Source: an uncultured Bacillota bacterium | GTDB taxonomy: Bacteria > Bacillota > Dehalobacteriia > UBA4068 | Assembly (NCBI GenBank): GCA_934271085.1 | Contig: CAKQQU010000026.1 | Coordinates: 1 to 22,155 of the forward strand | Direction: 5' to 3' | DNA: 22,155 nt | Shown: one piece after another, positions 17,001 through 22,155 of the stretch | Numbering within the stretch: the stretch's first letter is position 1 | Layout: every line of letters starts with the position of its first letter | Notes under the pieces: model-generated | Database searches by the model: none | Seen by the model: only the letters and a program-made list of their open reading frames with translations | Told to the model about the DNA's origin: nothing | Made by a program: the position numbers and the translations under genes

Positions 17001-17734
17001 AAGCTGCAGGCGGCAGGGCAGAGATACTGGTGCTTAATAATCTTACCCCGGAAGGTGTTTCCCGTTCGGTAGAGCGGTTCGCCGCTGCCTTGAAAAGCTC
17101 CCAGGCCGTAGTTATACCCGGAGGTTTTTCCGGGGGTGATGAGCCTGACGGCTCCGGAAAATTTATTACAGCATTTTTCCGCAATCCCATAATAAAAGAA
17201 GAAGTCACCAGGCTTTTGGAAGAACGTGACGGCTTGATGTGCGGTATATGCAACGGCTTCCAGGCGCTTATCAAGCTGGGGCTGGTGCCCTTCGGCAGAA
17301 TAGTGGATGCGGATGCGGACAGCCCGACTCTGACCTATAATATTATCGGCCGCCATCAGTCCCGGCTGGTACGTACCCGCATAGCTTCCAATAAATCCCC
17401 CTGGCTGGCCAATACCCAGCCTGGCGAAATTTATACCATACCGGTTTCGCATGGAGAAGGACGTTTTATCTGTAATGAAGAATTATTGGCTAAGCTGTCT
17501 GCCAACGGTCAGATCGCCGCTCAGTATGTGAATGAAAACGGCGAGCCTTCCATGCTTATTTGGGATAATCCCAATGGTTCCGTAGCAGCAGTGGAAGCTA
17601 TCACTTCCCCTGACGGAAGGGTTTTGGGCAAAATGGGTCATTCCGAGCGCATAGGCGCGGATCTGTATCGTAATGTTCCCGGTAATTTTGATATGCAGAT
17701 ATTTGCCGCTGCAGTTAAGTATTTTCGCGGTTAG
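14036..17734 (+). CDS. purL: Phosphoribosylformylglycinamidine synthase, single-chain clade II (PurL with fused glutaminase)
   Basis: PurL converts FGAR to FGAM using glutamine and ATP. The product of about 1232 residues is the large, fused form found in some Firmicutes and Bacteroidetes, so no purS or purQ is needed. The synthase part shows LDTYWSDHCRHTTF, LLFKNETHNHPTEIEPFGGAATCLGGAIRDP and a second PurM-like half with GGKDSMSGTF. The C-terminal class I glutaminase (about 968-1232) starts FLLPVFPGTNCEYD and carries nucleophile C1072 (GICNGFQ) with H1139 and E1141 (SHGEGRF). Two in-frame ATGs lie at 14030 and 14036. AGAGGG at 14023-14028 touches the first, so the second is preferred. It is the longest gene of the window. 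Confidence 0.96.
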   Translation: MVYRIYVEKKEGLQQEAGSLFNELKSLLGIGSLEKLRLLNRYDAEGLDKELFDYCLHTVFSEPQTDDIYHGLPAADHYLAVEYLPGQFDQRADSAAQCIQLISQQERPLIRTAKVYLLYGRLSDADLQAIKKYLINPVESREASLAEATTLETEYARPADVAILDGFAACSDEQLADYVKRYALAMDEADLRCCRDYFRSEQRDPSLTELRVLDTYWSDHCRHTTFATVLDSCEIEDPDAAAAFARYQDVRKELGREDKPCSLMDMATIAARYLKAKGILKNLDESPEINACTVKIKANIDGKDEDWLLLFKNETHNHPTEIEPFGGAATCLGGAIRDPLSGRSYVYQAMRLTGAADPTADFADTLEGKLPQRRIVTAAAAGYSSYGNQIGLATGLVDEVYHPGYAAKRMEIGAVVGAAPAANVKRMQPAQGDVVILLGGRTGRDGCGGATGSSKSHDVKSIENCGAEVQKGNAPEERKLQRLFRNQEAASMIKRCNDFGAGGVSVAIGELADGLLIDLDKVPKKYEGLDGTELAISESQERMAVVVAAGDARRFAQLADAENLETAVVAEVTEEPRLVMKWRGKVIVDLARAFLDTNGASKHSRVKIPRARLEQEPIGTGYVSSYKYLAGMLNCCSHRGLAERFDSTIGAGSVLMPFGGKKQLTPTQVMAAKLPVMHGNTDSCSVMSWGFDPYLSEQSPYHGSYLAVVSSVQKLVASGAPLDSCYLSFQEYFPKLGEDPLRWGLPTAALLGAFDAQLDLGLGAIGGKDSMSGTFEKLDVPPTLVSFAITMAKSSSIISPEFKKAGSRVVLLQAKIKENGLPDAESLNCLLAQVQKLIADGRVLSAYVPGFGGVAEAIMKMCLGNSLGFHYDDSLTVQDIFGYTIAAFILELAEDMEIGKVLGYTDDSIYLTGCQDRIRLDELRRVYESRLEDVYPAYTQPAGEKPQAYSYSVAGPNRAHPKVAVAKPTFLLPVFPGTNCEYDTARAIEAAGGRAEILVLNNLTPEGVSRSVERFAAALKSSQAVVIPGGFSGGDEPDGSGKFITAFFRNPIIKEEVTRLLEERDGLMCGICNGFQALIKLGLVPFGRIVDADADSPTLTYNIIGRHQSRLVRTRIASNKSPWLANTQPGEIYTIPVSHGEGRFICNEELLAKLSANGQIAAQYVNENGEPSMLIWDNPNGSVAAVEAITSPDGRVLGKMGHSERIGADLYRNVPGNFDMQIFAAAVKYFRG

Positions 17735-17785
17735 AACGAGCTTTCTGAAAATGCCTGAAAGCGGTTAGACAAAAAGGAGGCAAAA

Positions 17786-19294
17786 ATGGTCTATTACTTT
17801 GATGAACCATCTCATACTTTCAGCGAATACCTGCTGGTCCCCGGATACTCCGGGGCGGATTGCATCCCTTCGAATGTTTCCCTAAAGACGCCGCTGGTGC
17901 GTTTCAGCAAAGGGAACGAGCCTGACCTTTCTATGAATATTCCTTTGGTTTCAGCCGTTATGCAGGCAGTATCTGATGATAAAATGGCTATTGCCCTGGC
18001 CAAGGAGGGCGGCGTCTCTTTTATATATGTTTCCCAGCCTATCGAGAATCAGGCGGAGATGGTACGCCGGGTCAAAAATTATAAGGCCGGATTTGTTACC
18101 AGCGATTCGAATATCATGCCCGACCAGACTCTTTATGATGTTCTGATGCTGAAAGAGGCCAGAGGCCATTCCACCATGGCAGTTACGGATAACGGACAGC
18201 CTCATGGCAAGCTGTTGGGCATGGTCACCAGCCGCGATTACAGAGTAAGCAGAATGTCGCCGGATACGCCGGTGCGGGATTTCATGACCCCTATCGAAAA
18301 AATAGTTTATGCCGAGGAAGGCGTTACTTTAAGCGAGGCCAATGATATTATCTGGGGGCATAAGCTCAATACTTTGCCTATCCTGCGCAAGGACGGCACT
18401 TTGGGCTCCTTTGTTTTCCGCAAGGATTATGATTCCCATAAGGATCAGCCTCTGGAGCTGCTGGACAGCCATAAGCGTTATATAGTTGGCGCCGGCGTCA
18501 ATACCCGTGATTATGAGCAGCGTATTCCCGCTCTGGTGGATGCGGGAGCGGATATACTTTGTATTGATTCCTCCGAGGGTTTTTCCGAGTGGCAAAGCCG
18601 CACGCTTGCCTATGTGCGCCGCAAATACGGAGATTCTGTTAAGATAGGCGCAGGCAATGTGGTGGACCGGGATGGCTTCCGCTTTCTGGCGGAAGCAGGC
18701 GCTGATTTCGTTAAGGTAGGGATCGGCGGCGGGTCTATCTGCATTACCAGAGAAACCAAAGGTATTGGCCGCGGGCAGGCCTCTGCTGTTATTGATGTTG
18801 CCCGCGCCCGGGATGAGTATTACCGGGAGACCGGCATTTATGTGCCTATCTGTGCAGATGGCGGCATAGTGCTGGATTATCATATAACTTTGGCTTTGGC
18901 TATGGGAGCGGATTTTTGTATGCTGGGCCGCTATTTCTCCCGCTTTGACGAAAGCCCCACTGCCAAGGTACTGGTCAATGGCAGCTATATGAAGGAATAC
19001 TGGGGCGAAGGTTCTGCCCGGGCCCGCAACTGGCAGCGTTATGATATGGGCGGGGCGGCCAAGCTTTCTTTTGAAGAAGGCGTTGATTCCTATGTTCCCT
19101 ATGCCGGATCCCTCAGCGCCAACCTGAATATCACTTTAAGCAAGATCCGTTCTACCATGTGTAACTGCGGTGCTTTGGATATCAATACCCTGAGACAGAA
19201 GGCCAGACTTACCCTGGTATCTTCAGTGAGTATTGTCGAAGGCGGCGCCCACGACGTTGTCCTTAAAGACAATACCCAGGGTTTCAGCAGATAA
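17786..19294 (+). CDS. guaB: IMP dehydrogenase, Tritrichomonas-type clade
   Basis: GuaB oxidises IMP to XMP with NAD, the first step toward GMP. The 502-residue product has an N-terminal barrel part (YFDEPSHTFSEYLLVPG, LKTPLV), a CBS-pair insert at about 105-220, then the catalytic loop GIGGGSICITRE with C319. The flap dyad R418-Y419 lies in NWQRYD, and the C-terminal SSVSIVEGGAHDV closes the barrel. Most bacterial enzymes read GIGPGSICTTR in the loop. The GGGSICITRE form, and the exact numbering of C319, R382, R418 and Y419, match the protozoan T. foetus enzyme as remembered. AAAGGAGG precedes the ATG. It sits inside the pur operon between purL and purB. Confidence 0.95.
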   Translation: MVYYFDEPSHTFSEYLLVPGYSGADCIPSNVSLKTPLVRFSKGNEPDLSMNIPLVSAVMQAVSDDKMAIALAKEGGVSFIYVSQPIENQAEMVRRVKNYKAGFVTSDSNIMPDQTLYDVLMLKEARGHSTMAVTDNGQPHGKLLGMVTSRDYRVSRMSPDTPVRDFMTPIEKIVYAEEGVTLSEANDIIWGHKLNTLPILRKDGTLGSFVFRKDYDSHKDQPLELLDSHKRYIVGAGVNTRDYEQRIPALVDAGADILCIDSSEGFSEWQSRTLAYVRRKYGDSVKIGAGNVVDRDGFRFLAEAGADFVKVGIGGGSICITRETKGIGRGQASAVIDVARARDEYYRETGIYVPICADGGIVLDYHITLALAMGADFCMLGRYFSRFDESPTAKVLVNGSYMKEYWGEGSARARNWQRYDMGGAAKLSFEEGVDSYVPYAGSLSANLNITLSKIRSTMCNCGALDINTLRQKARLTLVSSVSIVEGGAHDVVLKDNTQGFSR

Positions 19295-19309
19295 AAGGAG
19301 GAAATAGCT

Positions 19310-20725
19310 ATGTCCCGGACTCATTATGAAAGCCCGCTTTGCTCCCGTTACTCTTCCGATGCCATGCAGCGCCTTTTTTCCGCGGATCATCGTTATCAAA
19401 CCTGGCGCAGACTGTGGGTAGAGCTGGCCCGTGCTCAGCATGAACTGGGCCTTCCGGTATCTGCCCGGCAGGTGGCTGATCTGGAAGAGCATATCACAGA
19501 TATCGATTATGAGCTGGAGGCCCAAAAGGAAGCTGAACTGCGTCATGATGTTATGGCTCATATCCATACCTATGGGGAATGCTGCCCCGAAGCCAGAGGT
19601 ATCATCCATTTGGGCGCCACCAGCTGCTATGTTACGGATAATGCAGATCTTATCATTTACAGGGAGGCTCTTACCTATATCCGCAGTGAGCTGATTCAGG
19701 TAATGCGGCAGCTGGCCGATTTTGCGGCGAAATATAAATCCATGCCTACCTTGGGCTATACTCATTGTCAGCCGGCTCAGCTGGTTACCGTAGGCAAGCG
19801 GGCCTGCCTTTATCTGCAGGACTTTGAAAGCGATCTTAATGAGCTGGATCATTTGCTGGCTACCATGCGTTTTCTGGGTTGCCGGGGTACCACCGGTACC
19901 GAAGCCAGCTTCCTCAGCCTTTTTGCCGGCGATACCGCTAAAATAGATGAAATGAATCGCAGGATAGCTGCTGCTTTCGGCTTTGATAAGCTGTTTTCTG
20001 TTTGCGGCCAGACCTATCCCCGCAAGGAGGATAGCCGCATCCTGAACGTGCTTTCCGGCATTGCCCAGAGCGCTTATCGCTTTGCTGAAGACCTGCGTTT
20101 GCTGGCTCATATGAATCAGATGGAGGAGCCGTTTGAAAAGCATCAGGTGGGCAGCTCGGCAATGGCGTATAAGCGTAATCCCATGCGCTGCGAACGCATC
20201 TGCTCCCTGGCCCGCTATGTGATAGCGGATGCAATGAACGCCCCTATGACAGCTTCTACCCAGTGGTTCGAGCGTACATTGGACGATTCTGCCAACCGCC
20301 GTATCTCATTGCCCGAGGGTTTCCTGGCAGTTGATGCTGTATTGCGGCTGATGAAAAATGTTACCTCAGGCATGGTGGTCAATGATAAGGTCATAGCCAA
20401 AGCTGTGGAAAAATATCTGCCTTTTATTGCTACGGAAAATCTGCTGATGACTGCTGTTAAAAAAGGCGGGGACAGGCAAACCGTCCATGAGGTCATCCGT
20501 CGTAATTCAATGGAGCAGACTGCCAGGCTTAAGCAGGGTGAAGACGTGCGCTTGCTGGAAGCCCTGGCTGAAGATAAGGATTTCCCCTTAAACGCCCAGG
20601 AGATCGCTGAGGTAATGCGTCCTCATGATTTTATCGGCCGCTGCGAGGAGCAGGTGGATTCTTATCTGGCCACCCTTGATTTAAACGATAACGGCAGCGC
20701 TGTTTACGAAGATATCCGTCTGTAG
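19310..20725 (+). CDS. purB: Adenylosuccinate lyase
   Basis: PurB cleaves SAICAR to AICAR and adenylosuccinate to AMP, releasing fumarate both times, so it serves the main pathway and the AMP branch. The 471-residue product is of the longer, human-like type. It shows HDVMAHIHTYGE (79-90), IIHLGATSCYVTDNAD (98-112), GYTHCQPAQ with catalytic H152 (149-157) and the flexible signature loop GSSAMAYKRNP (281-291) that holds the catalytic Ser. GGAGGAAATAGCT precedes the ATG, 15 bases after guaB. It is the last recognised purine gene of the operon. Its substrate SAICAR is made by PurC, which is not in this window. Confidence 0.96.
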   Translation: MSRTHYESPLCSRYSSDAMQRLFSADHRYQTWRRLWVELARAQHELGLPVSARQVADLEEHITDIDYELEAQKEAELRHDVMAHIHTYGECCPEARGIIHLGATSCYVTDNADLIIYREALTYIRSELIQVMRQLADFAAKYKSMPTLGYTHCQPAQLVTVGKRACLYLQDFESDLNELDHLLATMRFLGCRGTTGTEASFLSLFAGDTAKIDEMNRRIAAAFGFDKLFSVCGQTYPRKEDSRILNVLSGIAQSAYRFAEDLRLLAHMNQMEEPFEKHQVGSSAMAYKRNPMRCERICSLARYVIADAMNAPMTASTQWFERTLDDSANRRISLPEGFLAVDAVLRLMKNVTSGMVVNDKVIAKAVEKYLPFIATENLLMTAVKKGGDRQTVHEVIRRNSMEQTARLKQGEDVRLLEALAEDKDFPLNAQEIAEVMRPHDFIGRCEEQVDSYLATLDLNDNGSAVYEDIRL

Positions 20726-20827
20726 TTCTTTAGCCGGCTCTAAACGGTATTTGCGGCCAGTTCTGCCCGAATAGTTTTTGCATCAATATTCAGTCCTTAT
20801 TAAAGCAGGTATCAGAAAGGGGATATT

Positions 20828-21442
20828 ATGAACAGGATCATCACCATAGGCCGGGAGTTTGGCAGCGGCGGCAGGGAGCTTGGCCAAAAGCTGGCGGATA
20901 AGCTGCAGATTGCTTATTATGATCATGAGATCGTTACCGAGCTTATCAAAAGGACTAATCTGGCGGAAGAATATATACGCAGTATAGAGGAAAGACGGCC
21001 TATACCTTTTTGGTCAATTACTACAGCAAGAACATTTTGGTCTGTGCCAAGCCCTATGATAGATCAGCAGATTTCTGTGATGCAGAAAGAAAGCGAGATC
21101 ATAAAGGAAATGGCTTCCAAATCGGATTGCGTTATTGTGGGGCGCTGCGCCGATTATGTACTTAAGGATATGAAACCTTTTCGCCTTTTTATATATGCAG
21201 ATATGGACTTTAAGATGGAGCGCTGCCGCAAAAGGGCCTCGGAACAGGAAAAAATGAGTGATAAGGAACTGCGCCAGCATATATTATCTGTGGATAAAAA
21301 CCGCTCCAGGTATTATGAGTTTTTAACTGCCCAAAAATGGGGAGATAAAGCTAATTATGATTTATGCGTCAATACCTCCGGCGCCGATATTTCCAGAGCC
21401 GCTTTGGCTGTTATCAAATTCAGCGGATTCTGCGACAACTGA
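20828..21442 (+). CDS. Cytidylate kinase-like family protein
   Basis: The 204-residue product matches the cytidylate kinase-like family (Pfam PF13189 type), a P-loop kinase group distinct from true Cmk. It opens MNRIITIGREFGSGGRELGQ, a phosphate loop with GGRE where classical P-loops have GK(S/T). It continues with YYDHEIV, CVIVGRCADYVL (Walker-B-like region and arginine) and a lid-like MERCRKRA, ending with YDLCVNTSGADI. No membrane segment or signal is seen. The substrate of this family is not settled, so no gene name is given. AAAGGGG precedes the ATG, 102 bases after purB; no clear promoter or terminator was seen in that gap, so it may be read with the operon. Confidence 0.8.
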   Translation: MNRIITIGREFGSGGRELGQKLADKLQIAYYDHEIVTELIKRTNLAEEYIRSIEERRPIPFWSITTARTFWSVPSPMIDQQISVMQKESEIIKEMASKSDCVIVGRCADYVLKDMKPFRLFIYADMDFKMERCRKRASEQEKMSDKELRQHILSVDKNRSRYYEFLTAQKWGDKANYDLCVNTSGADISRAALAVIKFSGFCDN

Positions 21443-21500
21443 TCAGATAAATGCAGCCGGGTAAATAAGCAGCTGATCTAGCTATTTTTTGCCAAGTTTT

Positions 21501-21537
21501 AATAAGAGCCGTCAGATATATTCTGGCGGCTCTTATT
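21501..21537. terminator. Long hairpin after the kinase-like gene, terminator
   Basis: AATAAGAGCCGTCAGA (21501-21516) and TCTGGCGGCTCTTATT (21522-21537) form 16 pairs with one G-T pair and a TATAT loop. The stem ends in AT-rich sequence on both sides, so it could act in either direction. It marks the end of the purine-kinase transcript. Confidence 0.75.
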
Positions 21538-21546
21538 TATGGGGCA

Positions 21547-21710
21547 GGGTTGATTCAAAGCGGTTCTTAATTAAAATAATTCTTTATTGAGACTTGCCTA
21601 TATGCAGATAATACATTTATATATACGGTGCTGGCATTATAAAATTAAAACCCCAAAGCTCCTGCGCTTTGGGGATTTTTGGCAAAGAACCGTAATTTTG
21701 ATAGAAACCC
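21547..21710. mobile_element. Possible small degenerate element with imperfect inverted ends
   Basis: The left edge reads GGGTT-CAAA-CGGTTCTT (within 21547-21568). The right edge, read on the minus strand from 21710, gives GGGTT-CAAA-CGGTTCTT again with different short spacers. The interior holds a terminator-like hairpin and no transposase. No target-site duplication was found. It may be a non-autonomous element or IS remnant, or chance similarity. Confidence 0.3.
21647..21680 (+). terminator. Intrinsic terminator-like hairpin
   Basis: CCCCAAAGC (21651-21659) and GCTTTGGGG (21666-21674) form a perfect 9-bp stem with a 6-base loop, followed by ATTTTT and preceded by AAAATTAAAA. This is a textbook bidirectional terminator, although no gene lies directly before it. 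Confidence 0.75.
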
Positions 21711-21716
21711 GTTAAG

Positions 21717-21760
21717 GGGGGTGCAACTACGGTTTAGAGGGGGTGCAACTACGGTTTAGA
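21717..21760. repeat. 22-bp tandem repeat, two perfect copies
   Basis: Two identical 22-bp units lie head to tail (21717-21738 and 21739-21760). Each is GGGGG, then TGCAACTACGGTTTAGA. A further run of seven G follows. AACCGTA at 21688-21694 is an inverted copy of the TACGGTT core. Confidence 0.85.
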
Positions 21761-21770
21761 GGGGGGGCAG

Positions 21771-21786
21771 TTCCTTGCCGAAGGAA
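21771..21786. repeat. Short perfect hairpin
   Basis: TTCCTT (21771-21776) and AAGGAA (21781-21786) flank GCCG. It directly follows the tandem repeat. The role is unknown. Confidence 0.5.
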
Positions 21787-21864
21787 GAGGAGCGCCTTCC
21801 GGAAATAATGCGTTAAGGGAAAATAGTTTTTTTGTTAAAATGAGTATGTTTTTCTCTACACCCC

Positions 21865-21893
21865 TTGCAAATCAGAAAGAAGCACGGTATAAT
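21865..21893 (+). promoter_or_regulatory. Sigma-A-type promoter of the tetR-family gene
   Basis: TTGCAA (21865-21870), a 17-bp spacer and a perfect TATAAT (21888-21893), about 45 bases before the start codon. Confidence 0.8.
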
Positions 21894-21922
21894 ATGACCA
21901 ATAGAACCAAAGCGGTCATATT
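21891..21922. promoter_or_regulatory. Inverted-repeat operator candidate for the TetR-family protein
   Basis: AATATGACC (21891-21899) and GGTCATATT (21914-21922) form a perfect 9-bp inverted repeat with a 14-base spacer. It overlaps the end of the -10 box and the expected start site, the usual place for TetR autoregulation. Confidence 0.7.
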
Positions 21923-21937
21923 TAAGGAGGCGTGGGC

Positions 21938-22155
21938 TTGGCTTTTACCGATTACGAGACTGAGCAGCTTCGCAAGGCGTTGCTGAAGGAAACGCGGCGC
22001 TGTGCGGTCACGCTGGGGATGAAGAAAACCTCCGTGGATCAGTTGACGAAGGCGGTCGGCATCGCGAAAGGCTCATTCTATAAATTCTACGAATCCAAGG
22101 AGATGGCCTTCTTCGCGGTTCTGGAAAGTATCCACTCCGAGCTTTACGGGGTGGC
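21938..22155 (+). CDS. TetR-family transcription regulator, N-terminal part (cut by window edge)
   Basis: From a TTG start seven bases after AAGGAGG, the frame stays open to the window edge for 72 codons. The product has a TetR-type helix-turn-helix: CAVTLGMKKTSVDQLTKAVGIAKGSFYKFYESKEMAFFAVLE, in two overlapping parts around residues 23-64. The GIAKGSFY-FY-SKE core is diagnostic for the family. The ligand-binding domain lies outside the window. A GTG at 21932 is in frame but too close to the ribosome binding site. Alanine is mostly GCG (5 of 7 codons), unlike the GCC/GCT/GCA-rich purine genes, which suggests transfer from elsewhere. Such regulators often control an adjacent efflux or degradation gene, but that cannot be seen here. 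Confidence 0.85.
   Translation, partial: MAFTDYETEQLRKALLKETRRCAVTLGMKKTSVDQLTKAVGIAKGSFYKFYESKEMAFFAVLESIHSELYGV

Noticed and set aside
14651..17452. Several minus-strand open frames opposite purL
   Set aside because: They are shadows of the conserved purL reading frame and have no convincing starts or motifs.
21604..21714. Small open frame of about 36 codons starting ATG after cttgcctat
   Set aside because: There is no ribosome binding site, and it runs through the perfect terminator hairpin at 21651-21674.
21717..21760. CRISPR array
   Set aside because: The two 22-bp units abut directly with no spacers, and no cas genes are present.

Overview
The window looks like the chromosome of an anaerobic, spore-forming or spore-former-derived member of the Bacillota (Clostridia or a relative). 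The reasons are the spoVT-mazG-rqcP neighbourhood, a GatCAB amidotransferase operon, an Fe-S-type PurF, a clade II fused PurL, and a split PurH (PurO-like cyclohydrolase plus stand-alone AICAR transformylase). No rRNA, tRNA, CRISPR array or complete insertion sequence was seen. The organism cannot be named from the sequence alone.

Layout. Bases 1-4251 are read leftward: ypsA (SLOG family), then gatC-gatA-gatB from its own strong promoter, then a hairpin, then the 5' part of a frameshifted SAM methyltransferase gene cut by the window edge. From 4451 everything reads rightward: spoVT (with a sigma-G-like promoter candidate), mazG and rqcP. A new promoter at 6286-6313 follows, with a perfect palindrome over the expected transcription start. 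It drives a long purine operon: gntR-purE-purF-purM-purN-purO-purV-purD-purL-guaB-purB, with short gaps or overlaps and no convincing internal terminator. A cytidylate kinase-like gene follows. The last 700 bases change character: two terminator-like hairpins, a 22-bp tandem repeat, possible degenerate mobile-element ends, and a TetR-family gene with different codon use, its own promoter and a perfect inverted-repeat operator. That gene is cut by the right edge.

How the genes work together. The pur operon encodes most of the route from PRPP to IMP (purF, D, N, L, M, E, B, V, O) and one branch enzyme each toward GMP (guaB) and AMP (purB, which also acts in the main pathway). purC, purK, purA and guaA are absent from the window. 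The operon is headed by a GntR/UTRA regulator rather than a recognisable purine riboswitch, which suggests local control by an unidentified ligand.

Points most worth a second look: GatA carries Arg at position 154, where the amidase triad has its cis-Ser; the GntR-plus-palindrome control of a purine operon; the IMP dehydrogenase whose residue numbering and drug-resistance residues match the Tritrichomonas foetus enzyme as I remember it; a 17-codon coding-like tail in frame after the rqcP stop; and the repeat-rich junction before tetR.
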